The position numbers and the translations under genes were made by a program. This document shows positions 1-5,387 of a stretch of 5,387 nt of DNA, in pieces. Numbering within the stretch: the stretch's first letter is position 1; every line of letters starts with the position of its first letter. The stretch comes from Bacteroidales bacterium UBA3623 (lineage in GTDB: Bacteria; Bacteroidota; Bacteroidia; Bacteroidales; UBA932). A model generated the notes under the pieces. That model was not told the origin of the DNA, did no database searches, and was given only the letters and a program-made list of their open reading frames with translations. The DNA lies in assembly GCA_002373715.1 (NCBI GenBank), contig DFLI01000052.1, positions 1-5,387 of the forward strand, in the 5' to 3' direction.

Positions 1-58
1 GCCGAACCGTCGTATGAGAGGCACAAAAAATAACGCATATGCAAAATTAACAATTTAT
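1..58 (+). other. AT-rich leader upstream of moxR
   Basis: This short stretch before the preferred moxR start is strikingly AT-rich from about position 25 onward, whereas the gene bodies are GC-rich. That base composition suggests untranslated leader rather than coding sequence. I see no good Shine-Dalgarno sequence, which is normal for Bacteroidota, where A/T-rich unstructured leaders help initiation. I also see no convincing Bacteroidota-type promoter (a TAnnTTTG -7 box with an upstream TTTG), so the promoter probably lies before the window. Confidence 0.5.
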
Positions 59-1051
59 ATGGAATCTGTTAACATCAGAGAATTAAACGAACGCATTCAG
101 AAAGAGAGTTCCTTTGTAGACCTCCTTACCCTGGAAATGGGCAAGGTGATTGTAGGGCAGAAACACCTGGTGGACAACCTCCTCATTGGCCTGCTGAGCG
201 GCGGCCACATCCTGCTGGAAGGTGTCCCCGGCCTGGCCAAAACCCTGGCCATCAACACGCTGTCCCAGGCGGTAGATGCCAAGTTCAGCCGTATCCAGTT
301 CACCCCGGACCTCCTCCCTGCCGACGTTATCGGCACGCTGGTGTATTCCCAGAAGAAGGAAAGCTTCGAGGTGCACAAGGGCCCCATCTTCGCCAACTTC
401 GTACTGGCCGATGAAATTAACCGTTCCCCGGCAAAAGTGCAGAGTGCCCTGCTGGAAGCCATGCAGGAACACCAGGTCACCATTGGCGACAATACCTATA
501 AACTGCCGGAGCCTTTCCTGGTGATGGCCACCCAGAACCCCATTGAGCAGGAGGGTACCTATCCCCTGCCGGAGGCCCAGGTAGACCGTTTCATGCTGAA
601 GGTGGTGGTGTCCTATCCCAAGAAGGAAGAGGAACGTCAGATTATCCGCATGAACAATACGGGAGAGTTCCCCAAGGCCAACGCCGTCATTAAGCCCGAA
701 GACATTGTGCGTGCCCGCGAGGTAGTGAGGGACGTATATATGGACGAGAAAATTGAGCGCTACATCGTGGACATTGTGTACGCCACCCGTACCCCCGCCG
801 AATACGGCCTCAAGGAGTTGGAGAACTTCATCTCCTATGGCGCTTCCCCCCGTGCCAGCATTTCCCTGTCCCTGGCCGCCAAGGCCTACGCCTTCATCAA
901 GCGCCGCGGCTACGTGATTCCCGAAGATGTGCGCGCCGTGTGCAACGAGGTCCTGAGGCATCGTATCGGCCTAACCTATGAAGCCGAGGCGGAGAACGTC
1001 ACCCCCGAACAGATCATTGAAAAGATTATCAACGCCGTAATAGTTCCGTAG
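59..1051 (+). CDS. moxR: MoxR-family AAA+ ATPase
   Basis: This is a cytoplasmic AAA+ ATPase of the MoxR family, which acts as a chaperone-like motor on vWA-domain partner proteins. In a 330-residue reading from ATG 59, the Walker A motif GVPGLAKT lies at about 55-62, and Walker B (VLADEINR, with the DE pair) at about 115-122. Sensor 1 (ATQNP) is at 157-161, the DRF segment carrying the likely arginine finger at 176-178, and the sensor 2 arginine in GASPRAS at 261-267. All key ATPase residues are present and the length is normal for the family. An upstream in-frame ATG at 14 would add 15 residues, but those are encoded by AT-rich leader-like DNA and do not look like MoxR sequence, so 59 is preferred. 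It opens the operon and would energise the DUF58, BatA and BatB partners encoded downstream. The family call is very secure. The symbol is the generic family name. Confidence 0.95.
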   Translation: MESVNIRELNERIQKESSFVDLLTLEMGKVIVGQKHLVDNLLIGLLSGGHILLEGVPGLAKTLAINTLSQAVDAKFSRIQFTPDLLPADVIGTLVYSQKKESFEVHKGPIFANFVLADEINRSPAKVQSALLEAMQEHQVTIGDNTYKLPEPFLVMATQNPIEQEGTYPLPEAQVDRFMLKVVVSYPKKEEERQIIRMNNTGEFPKANAVIKPEDIVRAREVVRDVYMDEKIERYIVDIVYATRTPAEYGLKELENFISYGASPRASISLSLAAKAYAFIKRRGYVIPEDVRAVCNEVLRHRIGLTYEAEAENVTPEQIIEKIINAVIVP

Positions 1052-1078
1052 CGCAGCCCCCCGCACAACCTTTATTTG

Positions 1079-1095
1079 AGGGGGCTCTGCCCCCT
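1079..1095 (+). repeat. Hairpin 1 of the moxR-DUF58 spacer
   Basis: A perfect inverted repeat, AGGGGGC / GCCCCCT, forms a 7-bp stem with a TCT loop. It is followed by ATTATCCCCC rather than a run of T, so it is not a classical intrinsic terminator. The G-rich arm (1080-1086) can alternatively pair with AGCCCCC at 1055-1061, so two exclusive folds exist. It is the first of three hairpins in a row between two genes of one operon. Confidence 0.7.
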
Positions 1096-1106
1096 ATTAT
1101 CCCCCG

Positions 1107-1119
1107 CGGCCTCTGGCCG
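1107..1119 (+). repeat. Hairpin 2 of the moxR-DUF58 spacer
   Basis: A perfect inverted repeat, CGGCC / GGCCG, forms a 5-bp stem with the same TCT loop as hairpin 1. It directly abuts hairpin 3. The shared loop and the close packing suggest that the spacer is a composite structured or repeat element rather than random intergenic DNA. Confidence 0.55.
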
Positions 1120-1137
1120 GTCACCCTGCAGGGTGAC
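1120..1137 (+). repeat. Perfect 18-bp palindrome, hairpin 3 of the spacer
   Basis: GTCACCCTGCAGGGTGAC is a perfect 18-bp palindrome. It could act as double-stranded DNA (a binding site for a dimeric regulator), as an RNA stem, or as part of a dispersed repeat. It lies 27 nt upstream of the DUF58 gene start, in the only long gap of the operon. The sequence does not tell these roles apart. The palindrome itself is certain; its function is unknown. Confidence 0.65.
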
Positions 1138-1152
1138 TTGATAGGGACTTCG

Positions 1153-1164
1153 ATGAAACCATAG
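1153..1164 (+). other. Mini-ORF (Met-Lys-Pro-stop) abutting the DUF58 start
   Basis: ATG AAA CCA TAG ends exactly one base before the ATG of the DUF58 gene and is in the same frame. AGGGA at 1143-1147 sits 5 nt before its ATG, a plausible ribosome-binding spacing, whereas the DUF58 ATG has no such motif at a good distance. This could be a tiny leader ORF that feeds ribosomes to the next start by termination and reinitiation. It could equally be a former upstream start separated from the gene by a TAG, or chance. Confidence 0.3.
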
Positions 1165-2046
1165 ATGACACCGGAAGAATTAATAAAGAAGGTTCGTAAG
1201 ATTGAGATTCGCACGAAGGCGCTGAGCCATCAGGTCTTCGCGGGAGAGTACCATTCTGCGTTCAAGGGACGCGGTATGGCCTTCAGCGAAGTGCGCGAAT
1301 ACCAGTGGGGAGACGACGTACGCAACATGGACTGGAACGTAACGGCCCGCATGAGCGCCCCGTACGTGAAGGTGTTCGAGGAAGAGCGTGAGCTTACCGT
1401 AGTGCTGCTGGTGGATATTTCCCGAAGCGGCCTGTTCGGAACCGCCGTGAAAACCAAGCGGGAACAGATTGCCGAAATTGCCGCCACACTGGCCTTCAGC
1501 GCCATCCTGAACAACGACAAGGTGGGCTGCATCCTCTTCAGCGACCATGTGGAGAAGTTCATCCCGCCGGCAAAAGGCCGCACCCATTTCCTGCACATCA
1601 TCCGGGAAATCCTGGAATACGAACCCACCGCCAACGGAACAGACATAGGCGAAGCCCTGCGCTACCTTACCAACGCCATCAAGAAAAAGTGCACGGCCTT
1701 TGTGCTCAGTGACATGCTGGATGTACAGGCCGATGGCACCCCGCGCTACGAAGATGCCCTGAAGGTGGCCGTGAACCGGCACGACGTTTCCGTCATCCGC
1801 GTGAGCGACCCCCGCGAAAAGAGCCTTCCCAACGTGGGCCTGGTAAATGCCAAGGACGCCGAGAGCGGCGCTTCCCGCTGGATCAATACCGCATCGGCCT
1901 CTGTGCGAAATGCCTATGAGCAGTGGTTCCGCACCAGCACCCAGGCCGCCGACCGCCTCATGCTGCGCTATCAGGTGGACCACGTGGACATTGCCACCAA
2001 TGAAGACTATGTGCGCGGTCTGCTTTCCTTATTCCACAGAAGATGA
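1165..2046 (+). CDS. DUF58 family protein, vWA-like partner of MoxR
   Basis: This is a 293-residue soluble protein of the DUF58 family, which typically sits next to moxR and carries a vWA-like domain. The family signature is clear at residues about 40-63 (VREYQWGDDVRNMDWNVTARM). It is followed by the vWA core: a hydrophobic strand ending in the metal-site motif DISRS (84-88, DxSxS), the threonine of NGTDIGEAL at 159, and the LSDMLD aspartate at 183. No signal peptide or membrane helix is visible, so it is expected in the cytoplasm with MoxR. The start is the ATG directly after an in-frame TAG. The stop overlaps the next ATG by 4 nt (ATGA), implying translational coupling. It follows moxR after a 113-nt structured spacer. 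The exact molecular role of DUF58 proteins is not established. A MoxR adaptor or substrate role is inferred from gene pairing. Confidence 0.93.
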   Translation: MTPEELIKKVRKIEIRTKALSHQVFAGEYHSAFKGRGMAFSEVREYQWGDDVRNMDWNVTARMSAPYVKVFEEERELTVVLLVDISRSGLFGTAVKTKREQIAEIAATLAFSAILNNDKVGCILFSDHVEKFIPPAKGRTHFLHIIREILEYEPTANGTDIGEALRYLTNAIKKKCTAFVLSDMLDVQADGTPRYEDALKVAVNRHDVSVIRVSDPREKSLPNVGLVNAKDAESGASRWINTASASVRNAYEQWFRTSTQAADRLMLRYQVDHVDIATNEDYVRGLLSLFHRR

Positions 2047-3065
2047 AGTTTAAGCTAATCATACCGGCTCTTCTTGCAGCGGCGCTCCCCCTGGGCGCCC
2101 AAGGCCTGCGTGAAGACGCCGGCTCTACTTTCCTGGAACCCCTCCAGAAGCGGGATTCGGTACTCATTGCAGACCAGTTCCGCTATGGGATTGTCCTGGA
2201 AAACATAACCGAGGGCACTCCGCTGGCCCTTCCGGAACTGAAACCGGAGAAAGACAGTCCCCTGGAAGTTCTGGGCGAATGGCAGCTGGATTCTACCCGC
2301 GTGAGCAAGCGCAAGGAACAGCCCGCCCGCTACAACATCAAGGCATCCCTTATTCTTACGGCCTTTGACGGCGGCCTCTATCAGCTGCCGGATATTCCCG
2401 TGCTGGTGAATGGAGACACGCTCATTTTCCGCGCACCGGAAGAACCGCTGGAGGTAAAGGAACTGCCCATAGACATGGAAACGTTCCAGGCCCACGACAT
2501 TAAGCCGCAGGTAAAGTTCCCCTACACCTTCCGGGAGGTTTTCCCCTGGGTGCTGGGCGCTCTGGCTGCCATCGGCCTTATTGTTTTCCTGTTTTACTGG
2601 ATTAAGAGCCGCCGAAAGGCCAAACTGGAGCAGGAGAAGGCCGAACCGGCCCATATCCGGGCCCTTCGCAAGCTGGATAAGTTCCGCGGAGACAAGTTCT
2701 GGAAGCCTGAAAACCAGAAGACGTTCTACTCCGGCGTCACGGACACCCTTCGCGAATACATGGCCTCCCGCTATGGCGTGGGCGCCATGGAGATGACAAC
2801 GGCCGAGATTTTCGAAAGCCTGAAGGGCAGCGACATCCCCCAAGATTTGAGGGAAGAAATGCAGGTGCTCTTCGAAAGGGCCGATTTTGTCAAGTTCGCC
2901 AAGTTCACCGTCTCGGACGAGGAAAACGCCACCGTACTGCCCCAGGCCGTACATTTTGTCACCGCCACCTACCAGACGGAACTGGAGGAAGAGATTCCCG
3001 GTCACGCCGGGAATGACGCCGTCATGCCCGACCCCGATCGGGCATCTAAATCCAAGGAGGAGTAG
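2043..3065 (+). CDS. Membrane-spanning DUF4381-like Bat operon protein
   Basis: This 340-residue protein has three parts. Residues 1-20 form a signal peptide with a cut site near LGAQ. Residues about 21-165 form a beta-rich domain expected in the periplasm, reminiscent of BatD-type domains. A single membrane helix at about 168-187 is followed by a basic KSRRKAK stretch, placing the remainder in the cytoplasm. The cytoplasmic part (about 203-312) resembles DUF4381: HIRALRKLDK, then FYSGVTDTLREYMASRYG, then MTTAEIFESL. I judged this by eye. Such a gene regularly sits between the DUF58 and batA genes in this operon type. Its start overlaps the DUF58 stop by 4 nt, and 3 nt separate its stop from batA. 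With domains on both sides of the membrane it is well placed to connect MoxR/DUF58 with BatA/BatB. The tail after about residue 317 is encoded by a palindromic repeat and is probably not part of the folded domain. Confidence 0.82.
   Translation: MKFKLIIPALLAAALPLGAQGLREDAGSTFLEPLQKRDSVLIADQFRYGIVLENITEGTPLALPELKPEKDSPLEVLGEWQLDSTRVSKRKEQPARYNIKASLILTAFDGGLYQLPDIPVLVNGDTLIFRAPEEPLEVKELPIDMETFQAHDIKPQVKFPYTFREVFPWVLGALAAIGLIVFLFYWIKSRRKAKLEQEKAEPAHIRALRKLDKFRGDKFWKPENQKTFYSGVTDTLREYMASRYGVGAMEMTTAEIFESLKGSDIPQDLREEMQVLFERADFVKFAKFTVSDEENATVLPQAVHFVTATYQTELEEEIPGHAGNDAVMPDPDRASKSKEE
2994..3045 (+). repeat. Double-palindrome REP-like repeat inside coding sequence
   Basis: Two perfect 8-bp stems lie next to each other. 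The first is ATTCCCGG (2994-3001) with CCGGGAAT (3007-3014), 5-nt loop. The second is ATGCCCGA (3024-3031) with TCGGGCAT (3038-3045), 6-nt loop. The linker also pairs with the flanks (ATGAC-GCC-GTCAT, 3013-3025), so two related units lie head to head, as in REP-type extragenic palindromes. The element is read in frame as residues about 318-335 of the host gene (IPGHAGNDAVMPDPDRAS), after the conserved domain and just before the stop. This looks like a dispersed repeat that landed at the gene's 3' end and was tolerated as a tail. Copies elsewhere in the genome cannot be seen from this window. Confidence 0.65.
3054..3061 (+). promoter_or_regulatory. Strong Shine-Dalgarno sequence for batA
   Basis: AAGGAGGA lies 7 nt before the batA ATG at 3069, a textbook ribosome-binding site. 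It also encodes the last Lys-Glu-Glu codons of the upstream gene. Bacteroidota rarely use such sites, so the match is notable, though a Lys/Glu-rich tail could create it by chance. It begins 9 nt after the end of the double palindrome, so folding of the repeat could influence access. Confidence 0.55.
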
Positions 3066-3068
3066 GTC

Positions 3069-4052
3069 ATGTTCTTTGAGTATCCCAAGCTTCTTTTCCT
3101 TCTTATCATTCCCATCCTCCTGGTGGGACGGTACCTCTACATAGAGCTGAGGGACCGCCGGCCTCACTTGCGCGTTTCCAACCTGGATGCCTGGACGGCG
3201 GGTGGCCGCTCGGTGATGGAGATAGTGCGGCACATTCCCTTTGTGCTGCGCACGGCTGCGCTCTGCCTTATCATTGTGGCCATTGCCCGGCCCCGTTCCT
3301 CTTCCCAGGTAGAGAAGGTGGACACCGAAGGCATTGACATTATCTTTGCCATGGACGTGAGTACCAGTATGCTGGCCCGGGACTTTGAGCCCGACCGCCT
3401 GAGCGCCGCCAAGGATATTGCCATTGAATTCATTGCCCAGAGGCCTTCCGACCGCATGGGAATTGTAGTGTTCGCCGGTGAAAGCTACACCCAGTGCCCC
3501 CTCACCACCGACCGCGCCACCCTCATCAACCTGATGAAGGACGTGCAGACGGACCTCATTGAAGACGGTACCGCCATTGGTAACGGCCTGGCCACCGCCG
3601 TGGCCCGCATGAAGGATTCCGACGCCAAGAGCCGCGTAGTCATTCTGCTCACCGACGGCGTGAACAACATGGGTGAGATAGACCCCGGCATGGCCGCCGA
3701 GATTGCCAAAACCTACGGCATCCGCGTTTACACCATTGGTGTGGGCGCCAACGGAACGGCCCCCTACCCGGTGCAGACCCCCTGGGGCATAGAATTGCGC
3801 AACTTGCCTGTAGAAATTGACGAAGACCTCCTGAAGAACATTGCCGACAATACGGGAGGCCGCTATTTCCGCGCTACGGATAACACCAAGCTCAGCGAAA
3901 TTTACGCCGAGATTGGCCAGATGGAAAAGACCCGCACCTCTGTGGATTCTTTCCCGGTATACAAGGATTTGTTTAAGAATTACGCGCTGGCGGCCCTGGC
4001 CTGTCTGCTGCTGGAACTGCTGCTCAGCGCCTTTTTGAGGAGGTTACCGTGA
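3069..4052 (+). CDS. batA: BatA, membrane-anchored vWA protein
   Basis: This 327-residue inner-membrane protein has a vWA domain. It has an N-terminal helix (about 6-24), a basic loop, a second helix (about 57-75), the vWA domain (about 88-285) and a C-terminal helix (about 303-323) ending in RRLP. The basic loop and tail imply that they face the cytoplasm and that the vWA domain lies in the periplasm. The metal-ion site is complete: DVSTS at 96-100, the threonine of DGTAIG at 168, and the aspartate of LTDG at 196. Such a domain normally binds a protein ligand through a bound divalent ion. ARPRSSS before the domain is shared in form with BatB, its paralogue next door. The start has a strong Shine-Dalgarno sequence 7 nt upstream, and the stop overlaps the batB ATG by 1 nt. 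It is named BatA because it is the first of the two vWA genes. The role in aerotolerance is inherited from B. fragilis work and not shown here. Confidence 0.92.
   Translation: MFFEYPKLLFLLIIPILLVGRYLYIELRDRRPHLRVSNLDAWTAGGRSVMEIVRHIPFVLRTAALCLIIVAIARPRSSSQVEKVDTEGIDIIFAMDVSTSMLARDFEPDRLSAAKDIAIEFIAQRPSDRMGIVVFAGESYTQCPLTTDRATLINLMKDVQTDLIEDGTAIGNGLATAVARMKDSDAKSRVVILLTDGVNNMGEIDPGMAAEIAKTYGIRVYTIGVGANGTAPYPVQTPWGIELRNLPVEIDEDLLKNIADNTGGRYFRATDNTKLSEIYAEIGQMEKTRTSVDSFPVYKDLFKNYALAALACLLLELLLSAFLRRLP
4037..4043 (+). promoter_or_regulatory. Shine-Dalgarno sequence deciding the batB start
   Basis: GAGGAGG lies 8 nt before ATG 4052 but only 5 nt before the alternative GTG 4049, which favours the ATG. 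It is contained in the last codons of batA, so batB translation is probably coupled to that of batA. Confidence 0.5.
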
Positions 4053-5056
4053 TGTTGATGTTTGCCGACTACAAGTACCTGTACTTGCTGCTGCTCATCC
4101 CGGTAGTCCTGCTGGGATACGGCGTACTGCGCTACCTGCGTGGCCGTCGCGAAAAAAACTTTGGAGACCCGGCCCTCACCGAAGCCCTTATGCCCTCCCG
4201 TTCCCGCTCCAAGGGATGGGTGAGAATAGCCTTCTGGTGCCTGGCCTTTGCTTTCTTTGTCATCGGCCTGGCCCGGCCCCGTTCCGGTGCCAAGCTGGCA
4301 GAGCGCACCACCCGCGGCGCAGAAATTATCGTGGCACTGGACGTGTCTAACTCCATGCTGGCCCAGGATTATTCCCCCAACCGCCTGGAGCGTGCCAAGC
4401 TGTCCATCGCCCGCCTCACGGACAAACTGCAGGACGACCGCATCGGCCTGGTTATCTTTGCCGGCACTTCCTTTGTGCAACTGCCCGTTACCACGGACTA
4501 CGTGAGCGCCAAGATGTTCCTGAGCAGCATAGACACCGAGTCCATTCCCGTACAGGGAACCGCCATAGGAGATGCCATTAACCTCTGTATCAAGAGCTTC
4601 AGCGCCCAGAGCGAAAAGAGCCGCGTGATTGTGGTCATCTCCGACGGTGAAAACCACGAAGACGACCCTGTAGCAGCCGCGCGGCAGGCCGCCGAACTGG
4701 GTATTAAGGTATACACCATTGGCGTGGGAAGCGCCGAGGGCCAGCCCATTCCCGTGGAGGGAGGCCTCATGAGAGACAAGGACGGAGAGATTGTGGTTAC
4801 CCGCCTGGACGAAGAAACGCTCCGCGCCGTGGCTAAGGCCGGAAACGGTGCTTACATCCACGCCGGGGGCGAAGAATTCGGCCTTAATCCTATTATTGAC
4901 GACATCCGCAAGATGGAAGACGAGGAATTCGGAAGCCTGGTGTTCGAGGAGTACGACGAACAGTACATGTACTTCTTCGGAATTGCCCTCTTCTTCCTGG
5001 TGTTGGAAATGCTCATTGGAGAGCGCAAACCCCGTCGCAGACTGTTTGAAGTATGA
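4052..5056 (+). CDS. batB: BatB, membrane-anchored vWA protein
   Basis: This 334-residue paralogue of BatA has the same plan: helix at about 9-27, basic loop (RGRREK, RSRSKGW), helix at about 57-74, vWA domain (about 90-290) and C-terminal helix (about 304-322) with a basic tail (GERKPRRR). The basic segments again place the vWA domain in the periplasm. The metal site is complete: DVSNS at 97-101, the threonine of GTAIG at 170, and the aspartate of SDGE at 198. The start could be GTG 4049, ATG 4052 or ATG 4058. ATG 4052 has the best Shine-Dalgarno spacing and a 1-nt overlap with the batA stop. The stop overlaps the batC ATG by 4 nt. BatA and BatB presumably form a complex that BatC and other periplasmic Bat proteins join. 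The call as BatB rests on order and on the SDGENH-type vWA, and is secure at family level. Confidence 0.92.
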   Translation: MLMFADYKYLYLLLLIPVVLLGYGVLRYLRGRREKNFGDPALTEALMPSRSRSKGWVRIAFWCLAFAFFVIGLARPRSGAKLAERTTRGAEIIVALDVSNSMLAQDYSPNRLERAKLSIARLTDKLQDDRIGLVIFAGTSFVQLPVTTDYVSAKMFLSSIDTESIPVQGTAIGDAINLCIKSFSAQSEKSRVIVVISDGENHEDDPVAAARQAAELGIKVYTIGVGSAEGQPIPVEGGLMRDKDGEIVVTRLDEETLRAVAKAGNGAYIHAGGEEFGLNPIIDDIRKMEDEEFGSLVFEEYDEQYMYFFGIALFFLVLEMLIGERKPRRRLFEV

Positions 5057-5387
5057 GAAAGTTCGTTTGCATAACCATATTGATGCTCAGCTGCTTAAGC
5101 GCATTCGCCCAGAAGGCGGATTTGCGCCGCGGCAACCGGGAATTCAAAAAAGGCAAATATGCCCAGGCCGATGTGAGCTACCGCAAGGCGCTCCTGAAGG
5201 ATACGGCTTCCGTGGCCGGGCACTACAACCTAGGCAATACCCAATATAGGTTGGAAAACTATGACGAAGCTGCCAAGCAGCTGGACGCCGTGCAACTCAC
5301 GGCCTCCGAGGGGCCCTTTGCGGCCGACTATTACTTTAACCGTGGAGACGTGGCCATTGCCAAGGAAGACTGGCAAACGGCCGTGAA
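5053..5387 (+). CDS. batC: BatC, periplasmic TPR protein (3' end beyond window)
   Basis: The first 111 codons of a gene run off the window end with no stop. The product begins with a signal peptide: MRKF, a hydrophobic core, and SAFA before Q at residue 20. The likely cut is after Ala19, with Gln as first mature residue, a common pattern in this phylum. The mature part consists of tetratricopeptide repeats. One at about 23-56 contains GNREFKKGKYAQADVSYRKAL. A second at about 57-90 contains HYNLGNTQYRLENYDEAAKQL. A third begins at about 93 with YYFNRGDVAIAKEDWQTAV. TPRs bind proteins, so BatC is expected to scaffold the periplasmic BatA/BatB vWA domains. Its ATG overlaps the batB stop by 4 nt (ATGA) with no Shine-Dalgarno sequence, indicating translational coupling. 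Position after batB and the TPR content give the name. In related operons batD and batE follow, but they are outside this window. Confidence 0.88.
   Translation, partial: MRKFVCITILMLSCLSAFAQKADLRRGNREFKKGKYAQADVSYRKALLKDTASVAGHYNLGNTQYRLENYDEAAKQLDAVQLTASEGPFAADYYFNRGDVAIAKEDWQTAV

Noticed and set aside
14..58. Upstream in-frame ATG that would lengthen MoxR by 15 residues
   Set aside because: The added residues are encoded by AT-rich leader-like DNA and do not resemble MoxR N-termini. The start at 59 gives a normal family length.
1..58. Promoter for the operon
   Set aside because: No TAnnTTTG-type -7 box with a suitably spaced upstream element is visible, so none is annotated.
1079..1100. 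Intrinsic terminator after moxR
   Set aside because: The stem is good, but ATTATCCCCC follows instead of a T-tract, and the downstream genes belong to the same functional operon.
1029..1214. Minus-strand 61-codon frame across the moxR-DUF58 gap
   Set aside because: It spans the hairpin repeats and both gene ends, and shows no recognisable protein character. The open frame is best explained by the repeat sequence.
2055..3233. Long antisense open frame (392 codons), and similar antisense frames at 83-961, 1180-1983 and 3980-4861
   Set aside because: They are shadows produced by GC-rich codon use in the sense genes. Their His/Gly/Gln/Val-rich translations show no domain, while the sense frames carry clear families.
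4049..4051. GTG start for batB
   Set aside because: It is only 5 nt from the Shine-Dalgarno sequence, while ATG 4052 has better spacing and a better codon. The difference is one residue.
5083..5097. Lipoprotein signal (Cys14) in BatC
   Set aside because: The residues before the Cys (Met-Leu-Ser) fit a lipobox poorly, whereas SAFA-Q is a good ordinary signal-peptidase site. A lipoprotein is not fully excluded.
59..5387. MoxR plus vWA genes as an anti-phage defence cassette
   Set aside because: The order and proteins match the housekeeping-type Bat operon. No nuclease, methylase, protease or other effector gene is present in the window.

Overview
The window carries most of a Bat ("Bacteroides aerotolerance") operon from a GC-rich member of the Bacteroidota, probably Bacteroidales. 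Three things point there: the gene order moxR - DUF58 - membrane-anchored DUF4381-like protein - batA - batB - batC, the style of the encoded proteins (for example a secreted protein with Q right after the signal-peptide cut), and the AT-rich leader in front of an otherwise GC-rich gene set. Genus cannot be fixed from the sequence alone. All genes are on the + strand.

Layout. 1-58: short AT-rich leader. 59-1051: MoxR AAA+ ATPase. 1052-1164: the only real gap in the cluster (113 nt). It holds three consecutive hairpins, including a perfect 18-bp palindrome, and a three-codon mini-ORF whose stop abuts the next start. 1165-2046: DUF58 protein with a von Willebrand A-like (vWA) fold. 2043-3065: secreted-domain / membrane / cytoplasmic-domain protein. 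Its extreme C-terminus is encoded by two adjacent palindromes that look like an inserted REP-like repeat. 3069-4052: BatA. 4052-5056: BatB. 5053-5387: start of BatC, a TPR protein, cut by the window end. Four of the five gene junctions overlap or are separated by only 3 nt, so the set is very probably one transcript with coupled translation.

How the parts work together. MoxR ATPases act with vWA-domain partners as chaperone- or metal-insertion-like machines. Here three vWA-type proteins follow one MoxR, and all three keep a DxSxS metal-binding (MIDAS) motif. Charge distribution around the membrane segments puts MoxR and DUF58 in the cytoplasm, and the vWA domains of BatA and BatB plus BatC in the periplasm. 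The 2043-3065 protein has a sizeable domain on both sides of the inner membrane and is the natural physical link. The client and the exact biochemical activity of Bat systems remain unsettled. A link to oxygen tolerance was proposed in Bacteroides fragilis and gives the genes their name.

The operon itself is a known type. The less ordinary observations are the hairpin cluster between moxR and the DUF58 gene, the in-frame palindromic repeat forming a protein tail, the mini-ORF, and the strong Shine-Dalgarno-like sequences before batA and batB in a phylum that rarely uses them.
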